Positions 35,202 to 43,992 of a DNA stretch of 51,555 bases are shown here, in pieces. A program made the translations under genes and the position numbers. Within the stretch, counting starts at the first letter, position 1. Every line of letters begins with the position of its first letter. The DNA is from Lachnoclostridium sp. (GTDB taxonomy: Bacteria > Bacillota > Clostridia > Lachnospirales > Lachnospiraceae): NCBI GenBank assembly GCA_021770065.1, contig JAETRR010000043.1, positions 1 to 51,555 on the forward strand, in the 5' to 3' direction. The notes beneath the pieces were generated by a model. That model did no database searches, was not told where the DNA came from, and saw nothing but the letters and a program-made list of their open reading frames with translations.

Positions 35202-36323
35202 TTATGCTTTTTTATCAAGCTCTACATCCACACAGTCGCCCAGTGCATGGGGCACCTCAATACATAAATGGGTACGGCCATTTTCCTGGTAAGAAAATCC
35301 GCCGGGCGTCTCGCGGTTATCGCCATAGTCAAAGTCCCTCAGTACATCTGCCAGCTGCTCTGTCGTCCCGTAGAGAATCGACAGCCGTTCCTTCAGTTCT
35401 TCCCCGGACTCTCCCTCCACAGTATAGCCCTCGCCGGCCAAAAGCGCCTCCGCCAGTTCATCCGGATCCCGGTAATAAGCCAGGCGCACACTTTCTCCGG
35501 AGAGCATGTCAATATTATAGGTATAACAAAAACGCGCAGGACAGGATTCGTCCATACTGCTATAACGTCCTTCAATCAAAATGGACAGAAGCTGATCGTT
35601 CATTGTCTTTATCTCATAGGAAACCTCCAGGCTCCTCCCTTCCTCCGCATCCTCCAAGGCTCTCTTCGCATGTCCGCTGATAATTTCATTCCATTTTTTC
35701 TGTATCTCTTCATCCATAAGCCCTGTTATCTGCGGATAAGAGATCTGTATCTGCCCCTCTGACAGCTTCTTTTCCTCTATCTGGTAGGAAGCCTCCCGGT
35801 AGGAATACCGTTCAAGCGCTGCAGAATAGACACTGCGTCCTGTATCCAGGGCCTCCCCATCCACGGTAATGAGTATGGATGTCCCTTCATAAGCATCGAG
35901 AAAGGTATTTACCACACTTCCTATGGAAAGCATCTCGTCCGGTTCATCCAGGGCGGAAAGATACTTTTCATAATCCTCCGTCAGATCCAGTGTCAGCAGC
36001 AGCCCGTTCTCCTGCTTTTTCTGTCCGAAATCCCGGACTGTCATAGTTTCCGGCACCATATAATAGAAGGACAGGTTGAGAAACAGTATATCCGGCGTTA
36101 TCTCTTCTGTCCGGGCCATGCTTACACAGAGGTTCTCTCCATTGTCATCGCTGTGATAAATGCGGATGGGAATTCCGGAAGAGCCTGTATTTTCAGTCTC
36201 TTTTTTATGAAGCACTCCTTCCAGGGGCGTCACGGCAGACTGTCCTGCTTTTTCCTTTTTGCCGCAGGAGGACAAAATCAGCAGCAGAAACAGCATTCCG
36301 CACAAAAACAGCCTTTTTCTCAT
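35202..36323 (-). CDS. lipoprotein with GerMN-like and RsiV/DUF4163-like regions
   Basis: A 373-residue lipoprotein: signal peptide MRKRLFLCGMLFLLLILSSC with lipobox LSSC. Residues about 50-165 (IRIYHSDDNGENL, FLNLSFYYMVPE, VVNTFLDAYEGTSILITVDG) resemble a GerMN domain. The C-terminal half (ISYPQITGLMDEEIQKKWNE, SYEIKTMNDQLLSILIEGRY) resembles DUF4163/DUF3298 of RsiV and PdaC. It would sit on the outer face of the membrane. The ATG at 36323 follows GAGGTGATC; an upstream GTG at 36332 overlaps that site and is less likely. Function unknown, perhaps cell-wall or signalling. Confidence 0.8.
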   Translation of the reverse strand: MRKRLFLCGMLFLLLILSSCGKKEKAGQSAVTPLEGVLHKKETENTGSSGIPIRIYHSDDNGENLCVSMARTEEITPDILFLNLSFYYMVPETMTVRDFGQKKQENGLLLTLDLTEDYEKYLSALDEPDEMLSIGSVVNTFLDAYEGTSILITVDGEALDTGRSVYSAALERYSYREASYQIEEKKLSEGQIQISYPQITGLMDEEIQKKWNEIISGHAKRALEDAEEGRSLEVSYEIKTMNDQLLSILIEGRYSSMDESCPARFCYTYNIDMLSGESVRLAYYRDPDELAEALLAGEGYTVEGESGEELKERLSILYGTTEQLADVLRDFDYGDNRETPGGFSYQENGRTHLCIEVPHALGDCVDVELDKKA

Positions 36324-36343
36324 GGAGATCACCTCTCTTTCTT

Positions 36344-36359
36344 ATTCCAGTTCCGCAGA
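36344..36359 (-). repeat. leader repeat, short copy before the lipoprotein gene
   Basis: The minus strand reads CTGCGGAACTGGAATA, keeping CGGAACTGGAAT of the core, 20 bases before the start codon. Confidence 0.65.
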
Positions 36360-36361
36360 AG

Positions 36362-36425
36362 AAAAAATTAAGGCATTATTTCTATGCCTTTTTACATAAG
36401 CATAGCAGTAACACCTTAATTTTTT
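36362..36425 (-). terminator. terminator after the glycosyltransferase gene
   Basis: AAAAAATTAAGG (36362-36373) and CCTTAATTTTTT (36414-36425) form a 12-bp stem with a 40-base loop that has an internal GCAT/ATGC pairing. It lies after the stop at 36500 and before the lipoprotein gene. Confidence 0.5.
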
Positions 36426-36499
36426 ATGAAGAAAGATCATGTTTCCAATTAAATTTTTCCGGATGTTTCCTTTTTTTCCCTGCCGCCTTATCCGGCTCT

Positions 36500-37501
36500 T
36501 TACAATGCCTCCGCTTTCCTATACAGATGGTACAGTTTTCCTGCCTGGTGGAAAATATCACGTTCCACGGCTCTCTGCCGGCCGCTTACGGTGAGATCCG
36601 GAAGCTCGCCCTCCAAAATCTGCCCAATCAGCCGCTCGAATTCCGCCTGGCTGCTTCCCTTATACACATCGGTCCTGTTCGTCAGCCAGTCCCGGTAAAC
36701 GGGAATGTCGCGGAGCAGTACCGGTATCTCGCAGGAGAGCGCCTCCAGAACCACAATCCCTTCCGTCTCCTCGTAAGAGGGGAAGAAAAACAGATCGCTG
36801 CCGCTGTATGCCTCCCGAAGCTGCTCCGGTGATACATAGCCTGCAAAGGTCAGATTGGGAAGGCGTGTGCGCACAGCCTTTCGCACCTTTCCCGGAATCT
36901 GAATATCCGGCGTGTAACCGAACCAGATAAACTGATACTCCGGCATTTTCCGGGCCAGCTCCACAAAGTCCAGTATTCCCTTCCGCTCAAAATAGAGGCC
37001 CACGGACAGAATCACTCGATCCGTCTCCGTAAAACCGTACTCCCTGCGGAACCGGCTCCGCACAGCCATATTTTTCTGGAAACGGAAGGTGTCTACCCCA
37101 TTGGAAATCACGGCAATGGGCCTGCGGATTCCGTAGTGCATCAGCAGGGAACGGGAATAGGACGTGGGCGTTAAAATCAGGTCTCCCAGTTCATAGCATT
37201 TTACAAGCCAGTGCTGAAACAGCGGCGCCAGAAGATTGGAGCACACAAAAGAGTCCTCAAAGTCCTCCCGGGTGGAATGGGCATGGTAAATCACTTTCTT
37301 CCCTGCTTTTCTCGCTTTTACCGCCATCCGGTAATCGCTGGGAAAAATGCTGTTCAGATGTAAAATGTCATAGTCCTCCTCCGGATTCACCGTAACCTCC
37401 ACTCCGTTTTCCTCAAGGGAATCTCTCTGCATCTGCATAGCCCGTCCGATACCGCTCCGGGACAGCAGTTTCTGATTCTTTGAATATAAAAGCACCTTCA
37501 T
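36500..37501 (-). CDS. GT4-family glycosyltransferase, probable glycolipid synthase
   Basis: A 333-residue GT-B glycosyltransferase. N-terminal acceptor half has KSGIGRAM-like start (SRSGIGRAMQMQRDSL) and the C-terminal donor half has the GT4 signature FFFPSYEETEGIVVLEAL with the EX7E pattern. It resembles CpoA-type enzymes that add a second sugar to glycosyl-diacylglycerol. It follows the second GT4 gene by 55 bases. Membrane-peripheral, acting at the inner leaflet. Start ATG at 37501 after CGGAGG. Donor sugar (Glc or Gal) not deducible. Confidence 0.85.
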   Translation of the reverse strand: MKVLLYSKNQKLLSRSGIGRAMQMQRDSLEENGVEVTVNPEEDYDILHLNSIFPSDYRMAVKARKAGKKVIYHAHSTREDFEDSFVCSNLLAPLFQHWLVKCYELGDLILTPTSYSRSLLMHYGIRRPIAVISNGVDTFRFQKNMAVRSRFRREYGFTETDRVILSVGLYFERKGILDFVELARKMPEYQFIWFGYTPDIQIPGKVRKAVRTRLPNLTFAGYVSPEQLREAYSGSDLFFFPSYEETEGIVVLEALSCEIPVLLRDIPVYRDWLTNRTDVYKGSSQAEFERLIGQILEGELPDLTVSGRQRAVERDIFHQAGKLYHLYRKAEAL

Positions 37502-37515
37502 ATAAGCGAACCTCC

Positions 37516-37533
37516 GTTCCGGCTCTGCATTCC
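37516..37533 (-). repeat. leader repeat, weak copy before the glycosyltransferase gene
   Basis: The minus strand reads GGAATGCAGAGCCGGAAC, followed by GGAGG. It is close to the copy before addA and a diverged match to the core. Confidence 0.4.
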
Positions 37534-37556
37534 TCTGACTGTTCCGGGGAATTCAT

Positions 37557-38756
37557 TCAGATAAATTTCCGGCGGCCGAACAAATGCGCCTGTATTTCCT
37601 CCCGGGCGCTGTCCCGGATACTGCTGTTATATAAGCTGTCCACCGCCCGTCCAAAGGCTTCCGTCCCGAATGCCTCTGCCAGCTTCCTGCTGCGGGCGCT
37701 CATTTCCTGCCGTTTTTCCTTTTTATTAAGGATCTCTTTTACATAACTGCCAAACTCGTCTCTGCTGCGGAAGGAATACCCGTTTTTCCCATGCTCCAGC
37801 ACACCGGTCAGACAGGGATCTCTTCTGCACACCAGAGGAAGGCCGCTTGCCAGAGCCTCCACATAAGTTAAGCCCTGGGTCTCGCTGGTGGAAGCGCAGA
37901 CAAAAAGATCTGCCAGCCGGTAGAATGCCGGAACAATCTTTGGGTCTGCCATTCCGTAGAAATATATCTGATCCAAAATCCCAAGCTCACCGGAAAGCTT
38001 TCTGAGGCTTTCCTCCGCCGGTCCGCCGCCTACGATCAAGAGCATGGCCTCTTTATTCGAAATACCGGCTTCCTTCCATCCGCGCAGCAGCTCGTCCACC
38101 TGTTTTTCAAACCCCAGACGGCCCAGACTTAAGACAACTTTTACGCCGGGGCGAATGCCGCACTCTTCCTTAAGCTTTGAAAGAAGTTCCTCCGGAACCG
38201 GATTGGTGAATTCTTCCAGTCTGATTCCCGTAGGAATAATGGCCGTCTTCTTCTGCACTCCATAACTCAAAAAGGTTCGTTCTACCTTTTTTGTAGGCGC
38301 AATGATGCGATCCACCGGCTTCAGTCTCCAGCGCATGCAGGCGGCCACTGCGGCGCCTCCTAAATATTTTCCCATGGGAACGTATTTTGTATACTGCTCA
38401 TACAGGGTGTGGCAGGTATGTATCAGTACGGCTCCCGTGTCTTCTGCAATGCGTTTTCCATAGCTGAAGGTACAGAATTCACACTGGCTGTGAACCACAT
38501 CGGGCATCCACTCCGTCAGCTCATGGCGGTAGGCTCCGTCCCCCGGAACCGGGATGCGCACTCCCGGATAGATACCTGAGGGTATGGAGCGCAGATACCA
38601 CACATTTCCCTCCCGGTAAGCCTTTCCCGTATCGGAAACGGTCAGAATCCGCACCTCATGGCCCTGTCTTGTCAGCTCTTCCTCCAGGTTAAGGACCGAA
38701 GTCACCACTCCGTTAATAGTGGAACGAAATAAATCCGTTGTAATCAATATTTTCAT
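37557..38756 (-). CDS. GT4-family glycosyltransferase, diacylglycerol glucosyltransferase-like
   Basis: A 399-residue GT-B enzyme starting MKILITTDLFRSTINGVVTS, a start shared with monoglucosyldiacylglycerol synthases and MgtA-type mannosyltransferases (NGV motif). The C-terminal half has VSLGRLG-like (LSLGRLGFEKQVDELL) donor-binding and the GT4 EX7E block (STSETQGLTYVEALASGLPL). It likely makes the first glycosyl-diacylglycerol used as lipoteichoic-acid anchor. The ATG at 38756 overlaps the stop of the VTT gene (ATGA); the longer frame to 38891 lies inside that gene. Confidence 0.87.
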   Translation of the reverse strand: MKILITTDLFRSTINGVVTSVLNLEEELTRQGHEVRILTVSDTGKAYREGNVWYLRSIPSGIYPGVRIPVPGDGAYRHELTEWMPDVVHSQCEFCTFSYGKRIAEDTGAVLIHTCHTLYEQYTKYVPMGKYLGGAAVAACMRWRLKPVDRIIAPTKKVERTFLSYGVQKKTAIIPTGIRLEEFTNPVPEELLSKLKEECGIRPGVKVVLSLGRLGFEKQVDELLRGWKEAGISNKEAMLLIVGGGPAEESLRKLSGELGILDQIYFYGMADPKIVPAFYRLADLFVCASTSETQGLTYVEALASGLPLVCRRDPCLTGVLEHGKNGYSFRSRDEFGSYVKEILNKKEKRQEMSARSRKLAEAFGTEAFGRAVDSLYNSSIRDSAREEIQAHLFGRRKFI

Positions 38757-39346
38757 GTCAACACTCCTCCCAGCCAGGTGCCTGTGTATACCAGTGCCAG
38801 ACTGTATATGGCAATGGATGCGGGCTTTCCGAGCAATATTATTGTAGTGAATTTCTTCCAGGACATACGGGTAAGCCCAGCCAGCATACAAAGGAAGTCG
38901 TCCGGTGCGCAGGGAAAGAAGATCGCCAGTGCAAAAAACCGGTCAAATTTTTTTCCTCTTTCCAGCCAGCCGGCATATTTCTCGTAAGTTTCTTCCTTTA
39001 CAAGAGACTGTACAAAACATTTCCCGTAGCGTCTTGCCAGATAGAAGTTGATGAATGAGCCGATGACAATTCCTACATAGTTATAGAGAAGTCCCTGCCA
39101 GGCTCCAAACAGCACCACCCCCACTGCACAGGTGATACCGCCGGGAATGATGGGAATAACCACCTGAATAATCTGAATCAGCACAAAGAGCAGAGGGCCG
39201 CAGATACCGCTCCTGGATACCAGGGCCTCCATCCGGCTTCGATCCGTAAAGATTCCTGTCCTGATTCCGTAAACGGTAAATATCAGAAGCGCCCCCATAG
39301 AGCACCAGGTTATCAGATTGATGATTCGCTGTTTTTTCCGGGTCAT
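38753..39346 (-). CDS. TVP38/TMEM64 (VTT domain) membrane protein
   Basis: A 197-residue DedA-like membrane protein. The VTT core is visible: PGGITCAVGVVLFGAWQGLL, then GSFINFYLARRYG and the conserved FFALAIFFPCAPDDFLCMLAGL. Members are thought to scramble or flip lipids and to support membrane homeostasis. Its overlap with the glucosyltransferase gene suggests a joint role in glycolipid supply. The ATG at 39346 after GAGGAGGAG is preferred over one at 39370. Confidence 0.88.
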   Translation of the reverse strand: MTRKKQRIINLITWCSMGALLIFTVYGIRTGIFTDRSRMEALVSRSGICGPLLFVLIQIIQVVIPIIPGGITCAVGVVLFGAWQGLLYNYVGIVIGSFINFYLARRYGKCFVQSLVKEETYEKYAGWLERGKKFDRFFALAIFFPCAPDDFLCMLAGLTRMSWKKFTTIILLGKPASIAIYSLALVYTGTWLGGVLT

Positions 39347-39458
39347 GCCTCTCTCCTCCTCTGCTGCCATTTCCTTTTTTACTTCTTTTTTAACTGCTTC
39401 TATCCTTCTAAACGATTATTCTACTCTAATTTCTTCATAATTTTCATTATTTTTCTGA

Positions 39459-39479
39459 TTCTTAAAACAATTTTAAGAA
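39459..39479. repeat. 9-bp palindrome upstream of the glycolipid operon
   Basis: TTCTTAAAA, CAA, TTTTAAGAA: a perfect 9-bp inverted repeat about 115 bases before the VTT gene. It may be an operator or a weak AT hairpin. Confidence 0.4.
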
Positions 39480-39542
39480 TTTTTACCGGAATTAGGTTGA
39501 TTTATATAGATCCAGCGGTCTGCTGCAAGATATACGAATGAC

Positions 39543-39593
39543 AAAAGAGGCTGCCGCAGTATTTTGCAGCAGCCTCGTAAAAACTGTTTTTAC
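39543..39593 (-). terminator. terminator after the response regulator gene
   Basis: GAGGCTGCTGCA and TGCGGCAGCCTC pair with one mismatch and run into TTTTGT on the minus strand. A second small hairpin, GTAAAAA-CTG-TTTTTAC (39577-39593), lies between it and the stop codon. Confidence 0.75.
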
Positions 39594-39600
39594 GCAGCCG

Positions 39601-40302
39601 TCACTTTACAAACTTATATCCGATACCCCGCACTGTGCGGATGTACTGCGGCTGATCCGGATTCTCCTCCAGTTTTCTGCGCAGGCTGCGGATATGTACA
39701 TCTACCGTCCGGGTCTCGCCAAAATAGTCATAGCCCCAGATCTGTTCCAAAAGCTGCTCTCTGGTAAATACATGGTTGGGATGGGTAATAAGAATATAGA
39801 GCAGCTCGTATTCTTTCCGCGAAAGCGTTACCGGCATTCCCTGAAGAGTCACTTCACGGGCCGCATGGTTCACCGCCAGACCGCCTGTCTGAAACTGTTC
39901 CTTTGGATCTGCTTCCCTTTGATTCTGCATGCTTCTGCGCAGAAGCGCTTTTACTCTCGCTTCCAGTTCCCGGATTCCGAAGGGCTTGCTCAGATAATCG
40001 TCCGCCCCCAGTTCCAGTCCCAGAACCTTGTCAATCTCCTCTCCCTTTGCCGTAAGCATCATCACCGGCAGGGCTGAAAGCTTCAAATCAGCACGTATCT
40101 CCCGAAGAACCTCTATGCCGTCAATTCCGGGAAGCATACAGTCCAGGAGCACCAGATCCACCTGCATGCTCCTTAAACATTCCAGTCCTTTTTCACCCGT
40201 ATCTGCCTGAAGTACTTTATACCCGGCCTTTGTGAGATTATATTCCAGGAGATCCAGTATATGAGGTTCGTCGTCAATGGTGAGGATAACCTTTTTATCC
40301 AT
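39601..40302 (-). CDS. PhoP/PhoB-type response regulator
   Basis: A 233-residue OmpR-family regulator. The receiver domain has acidic pocket TIDDEP, phosphoacceptor D54 (LVLLDCMLPG) and switch K in LSKPFGIRELEARV. The C-terminal winged helix ends with TRTVDVHIRSLRRKLEEN and RGIGYKFVK. Start ATG at 40302 after GAAGGG. It is the last gene of the nptA-like, kinase, regulator operon. The context and the PhoP box upstream of the operon make phosphate control likely. Confidence 0.92.
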   Translation of the reverse strand: MDKKVILTIDDEPHILDLLEYNLTKAGYKVLQADTGEKGLECLRSMQVDLVLLDCMLPGIDGIEVLREIRADLKLSALPVMMLTAKGEEIDKVLGLELGADDYLSKPFGIRELEARVKALLRRSMQNQREADPKEQFQTGGLAVNHAAREVTLQGMPVTLSRKEYELLYILITHPNHVFTREQLLEQIWGYDYFGETRTVDVHIRSLRRKLEENPDQPQYIRTVRGIGYKFVK

Positions 40303-40360
40303 GTATTTTCCCTTCATATCTATTCATTATCTGCCGCTGTCTCTAAAGACATTCCGAATT

Positions 40361-41626
40361 CTAATAATACGGCAGTTCCACACGAAATGTGGTTCCTTCT
40401 TCCGGCCTGCTCTCCACCTGGATGCTTCCTCTGTAAAGCTCCACAATATGCTTCACAATGGACAGCCCCAGCCCCGTGCCGCCCTGTGCCCGGGAACGCC
40501 CCTTATCCACACGGTAAAACCTCTCGAAGATACGTTCCGTCTGTTCCGCTTCCATGCCGATCCCGGTGTCGGCAACCTCCAGTATCAAGTGACTAGCCGT
40601 ACTTCTGCACTGAATCGTCACTGCCCCGAAGTCCGTAGCCTTCAGTCCGTTGTCCACCAGATTGATTAAAAGCTGCTTCATCCGATCCCGGTTGCAGGTA
40701 TAAGGCCGCACACCGGCATCCGGTGTAAAAATCAGACGAACGTGGGGCTTTACTTTCGGCATCAGCAGCTCCGTGACTTCCCCTATCACTTCATTCACAT
40801 CGCACGGTTCCTGCCGGACATCCTTTTTACTTTCAATCTCGGAAAGCAGCAGTGTATCGTCGATGAGATTCCCCAGGCGCTCCGTCTCAATGTCAATGAT
40901 ATCCAGAAATCTTCCTGCGCAGTCCGGATCCTCCACAGCACCGTTTTTCAGAGTCTCCACAAAGCCTCTGATAGAAGTCAGAGGCGTCTTCAGTTCATGG
41001 GTTACGTTGGAAACGAATTCCCTGCGCTGCTGTTCTACCGCTTTCATCGCCGACAGATATTTTCGGAAATACATTACCAGAGAAAGCACAAGCAGAAGGA
41101 GGATCGCAACGGCCAATATCGTAGAGCGCAGAAATTCCTCATCCATATCGCGAAGCTCTTCCATGGGAATTGCCGTCCGGATTACCCCCCGAAAACTTCC
41201 GGCATTCAGCGGAACCGCACAGTAGCAGTAATCCAGGCCAAAGGTAGCGGAACGCCGTATGATGCTGTTGCTTTCCCCGTACAAAGCCTTTCTGACCTCT
41301 TCCCGATCCAGGTGGCTGCTCATAGCCGGTCCCGGTCCGTCCGATTCTCCAAGCACTCTGCCTTCCTGGTCAATAATCGTTATGCGTATGTTGTATCTTT
41401 CACCGTATTCTTCAGCAAATTCCTCCAGTTTCCCGGCCGAAGCCGTTCCCTCCGGCATGTCTGCCAGCAAAATATCCCGAAGCATCTCCGCCTGGGTCAG
41501 ATATCCCGCCTCGCTCTGCTTCTCCAGGTAGGAAAAGCCGTTTGTCCAAAAAGCATACTCAAAAGCCAGCAGCGCAGCCACTGCAGCCGCCGCATATCCA
41601 AACAGAAATTTTTTCTTCAAATCCAT
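40361..41626 (-). CDS. PhoR-like sensor histidine kinase
   Basis: A 421-residue membrane kinase: first membrane helix at about 8-27, an extracytoplasmic sensor of about 135 residues, second helix at about 168-187, no clear HAMP or PAS domain, then HisKA with phosphorylated H210 (FVSNVTHELKTPLTSI), N box LINLVDNGLKAT, G1 ADTGIGM and G2 GGTGLGLSIVKHIV. It passes phosphate to the regulator encoded 58 bases downstream. The signal is unknown; phosphate status is likely from neighbours. Confidence 0.92.
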   Translation of the reverse strand: MDLKKKFLFGYAAAAVAALLAFEYAFWTNGFSYLEKQSEAGYLTQAEMLRDILLADMPEGTASAGKLEEFAEEYGERYNIRITIIDQEGRVLGESDGPGPAMSSHLDREEVRKALYGESNSIIRRSATFGLDYCYCAVPLNAGSFRGVIRTAIPMEELRDMDEEFLRSTILAVAILLLLVLSLVMYFRKYLSAMKAVEQQRREFVSNVTHELKTPLTSIRGFVETLKNGAVEDPDCAGRFLDIIDIETERLGNLIDDTLLLSEIESKKDVRQEPCDVNEVIGEVTELLMPKVKPHVRLIFTPDAGVRPYTCNRDRMKQLLINLVDNGLKATDFGAVTIQCRSTASHLILEVADTGIGMEAEQTERIFERFYRVDKGRSRAQGGTGLGLSIVKHIVELYRGSIQVESRPEEGTTFRVELPYY

Positions 41627-41659
41627 AATTCCATCCCGATTCCTTCTGAATTCTATACG

Positions 41660-43306
41660 TTACTGTATTTCATCCGCCACATAGCCTGCAATATTATCGG
41701 CATGATCGGAAATCCGCTCTATGTTGCTTAATATATCCAGATAAATCACTCCTCTGGCCGCGGAACACTGGTTGCGCGCCAGACGCTCGATGTGCTTCTC
41801 CCGCAGTTCTTCCTCCAGTTCGTCAATCTCATCCTCAATCTGGATGGTCTGCTGCACATAAGCCATCTTTTCTGTCTGCCTGGCCAGAATGGACGCTTTC
41901 ATGGAATCCAGGGCAAGTCCTTCAATTTCGTCCAGCCCCTCAGCAGCTTCCAGAGAAAAGGACAGCCTCTCACTTATCATCCGCTCTGCCATCTCGGCAA
42001 TATTATCGCAGTGATCGCTCATACGCTCAATGTCGCCTACCGTATACAGCAGATTGACTACAACCTGCCTCTGGTGATCCGTAAGGGAAGTTTTACTGAT
42101 ATTCGCCAGATATTCTGTCATCTGCCTTTCGTACTTATTCATAGTTTCTTCTATTTGATAGGCTTTGTCAACTCGTTTCTGACTTCCTGTACGGACGGCT
42201 TCAAATACAAGCTTTGCATGCTGCCAGGAAAGTTCGCCCATGCGCACAACTTCCTTTGCCGCGTGCTCTACCGCAAACGACGGGGTCTCCAGGATACGTT
42301 CGTCCAGATGGGGAAGCTGAAAGCTTTCTTCTTCCTTAGGCTCTTCTTCTCCTTTTACCAGAATCCCGGACATTTTTACCAGCCAGCCGGCAAAGGGAAA
42401 AAGAAGAAGTGTGTTTGTCACATTAAAAACCGTATGAAAAACAGAAATCTGCACACTGCTTATGGGTGCCGCCGCCAAAACCCGGTTCAGGGAAAATACC
42501 GCAAACATTACACACCCGAACAGGATGGCCCCTGTTATATTAAAGAGCAGATGGATAACAGCTGCACGCTTTGCCGTGCGATGAGCTCCAAGGCTCGACA
42601 GCAGTGCCGTCACACAGGTTCCGATATTCTGCCCCAGAGTGATGTAGATTGCCGAATTCCAGGTTACAACCCCATTGGCAGCCAGAGTCTGGAGAATGCC
42701 GACCGAAGCAGATGAGCTTTGAATAATGGCCGTTACGATAAGTCCTGTGAGTATGCCCAGAACGGGATTGCTGCCCAGAATACGGAATGCCTCAGCAAAG
42801 ACAGGAGCATCCCGGTAGGGAGTGATTGCGCCGGACATAAAGCTTAAGCCAATGAACAGCAGGCCAAAGCCGATGAGAATCTCACTTAATTCCTGGGACT
42901 TTTCTTTTTTGGAAAACAGAATCAGAAATGCGCCGATTCCGATAAGTAAAGGGGCAAAGAATTCGGGTTTGAGGATACTGCCCCATTCACTCATAGATAC
43001 AATCCAGGCAGTAATGGTGGTTCCGATATTGGCGCCCATAATAATGCCGACTGCCTGAGTCAGATTCATAAGACCGGCATTTACAAAGCCTACAACCATG
43101 ACGGTAGTGGCTGAACTGCTTTGAATGACTGCCGTGACACCGGCGCCCAGAAGGATTCCAAGGAGGCGGTTTTTGGTCAGTACACCCAGGAGATGGCGCA
43201 TACGGCCTCCTGCGGATTTCTGCAGGCCGTCTGCCATGACATTCATTCCATACAGAAACATTCCAAGTCCGCCGATGAAGCGGAACAGCATTTCTATGTG
43301 CGACAT
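41660..43306 (-). CDS. Na+/phosphate cotransporter with PhoU-like C-terminus
   Basis: A 548-residue NptA/YjbB-type protein. The two inverted Na/Pi repeats each have the signature QSSSAT (GVTAVIQSSSATTVMVVGF) and QSSSAS (TAIIQSSSASVGILQ). From about residue 330 a cytoplasmic PhoU-like helical domain follows (VVNLLYTVGDIERMSDHCDN and ILSNIERISDHADN, each with metal-binding ERxxDH). It moves phosphate, in or out. Start ATG at 43306 after AAGGAGG. First gene of the operon with the kinase and regulator. Confidence 0.92.
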   Translation of the reverse strand: MSHIEMLFRFIGGLGMFLYGMNVMADGLQKSAGGRMRHLLGVLTKNRLLGILLGAGVTAVIQSSSATTVMVVGFVNAGLMNLTQAVGIIMGANIGTTITAWIVSMSEWGSILKPEFFAPLLIGIGAFLILFSKKEKSQELSEILIGFGLLFIGLSFMSGAITPYRDAPVFAEAFRILGSNPVLGILTGLIVTAIIQSSSASVGILQTLAANGVVTWNSAIYITLGQNIGTCVTALLSSLGAHRTAKRAAVIHLLFNITGAILFGCVMFAVFSLNRVLAAAPISSVQISVFHTVFNVTNTLLLFPFAGWLVKMSGILVKGEEEPKEEESFQLPHLDERILETPSFAVEHAAKEVVRMGELSWQHAKLVFEAVRTGSQKRVDKAYQIEETMNKYERQMTEYLANISKTSLTDHQRQVVVNLLYTVGDIERMSDHCDNIAEMAERMISERLSFSLEAAEGLDEIEGLALDSMKASILARQTEKMAYVQQTIQIEDEIDELEEELREKHIERLARNQCSAARGVIYLDILSNIERISDHADNIAGYVADEIQ

Positions 43307-43396
43307 GTGGGTTCCTCCTTGTCCCCTGAGGGTATTTTACATTTCTTTATTGCGGCAGCTCCCCGCATTCTTACGGAAATCAGAATAACAGGATTG

Positions 43397-43435
43397 TGTA
43401 AAATATAGTCGAAGTATTTGTAAAATGTATGTAAA
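43397..43435 (-). promoter_or_regulatory. PhoP box, four 11-bp-phased hexamers
   Basis: Reading the minus strand, hexamers TTTACA (43430-43435), TTTACA (43419-43424), TTCGAC (43408-43413) and TTTACA (43397-43402) are spaced by exactly five bases. This matches the Bacillus PhoP box (TTAACA-like hexamers with 11-bp period). It lies 90 bases before the Na/Pi transporter. Confidence 0.7.
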
Positions 43436-43482
43436 GTATGTATAGGTGCAGGCAGTGATATATTCTGCATAGAGCTTTTCTT

Positions 43483-43512
43483 TCTGCCTTTATCTGCCTT
43501 TATCTGCCTTTG
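43483..43512. repeat. three tandem copies of a 10-bp unit
   Basis: TCTGCCTTTA occurs at 43483, 43493 and 43503 (last copy ends TG). It lies in non-coding DNA upstream of the phosphate operon. Confidence 0.7.
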
Positions 43513-43868
43513 TTATTTTTCAAAATTATTATACTCTATGCTTTTAAGTATCACGTTTCTCTATTCCACATCCTGCAGTGCCGCCAGATCTTCCTCTCCG
43601 GTACGGACTTTTACTACTTTGCCTGCGTTGCAAATGCCCGTCCCGTATCAACACAATCAAACAAAACCCCTATTTTATACCCAAACAAATCCAACCATAA
43701 CCACGTTCATATTTTATTCACACTTCTTTTAAAAAACGTTAAATTGATTAACATAATCCATTCATTTCTATTCCATATAATAAGACCATAAGATAAAGCA
43801 AGACAAAAAACAACATGACAGCTCCTAGTAAGCAATTACTATTTTTTGAATAAACTTTTTCATAATAA
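43513..43868. other. non-coding stretch with no clear gene
   Basis: No supported gene. On the minus strand a short open fragment at about 43558-43647 (ending VRTGEEDLAALQDVE) has codon use like a real gene end but no start; it may be a remnant. Inside it, 43634-43647 resembles the leader core (TACGGGACGGGCAT). The right part, up to 43868, is AT-rich. Confidence 0.4.
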
Positions 43869-43895
43869 ATGCCAGGCAGACCAGCTGCCTGGCAT
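43869..43895. repeat. hairpin 1 of the hairpin array
   Basis: ATGCCAGGCAG and CTGCCTGGCAT pair perfectly around a five-base loop. Confidence 0.7.
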
Positions 43896-43926
43896 CCTCC
43901 CATTTATGGGGCTACAAACAGGGCAT

Positions 43927-43992
43927 TGAAAGGATACAGGAAGGGGGCGAGGAAATGCTCGCATTCCCTCGCCCCCTTCCTGTATCCTTTCA
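43927..43992. repeat. hairpin 2: 66-bp near-perfect palindrome
   Basis: Two arms of about 32 bases pair with one internal mismatch around a two-base loop; the core is GGATACAGGAAGGGGGCGAG. Such a structure would extrude as a cruciform or fold as a very stable RNA hairpin. Confidence 0.8.
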
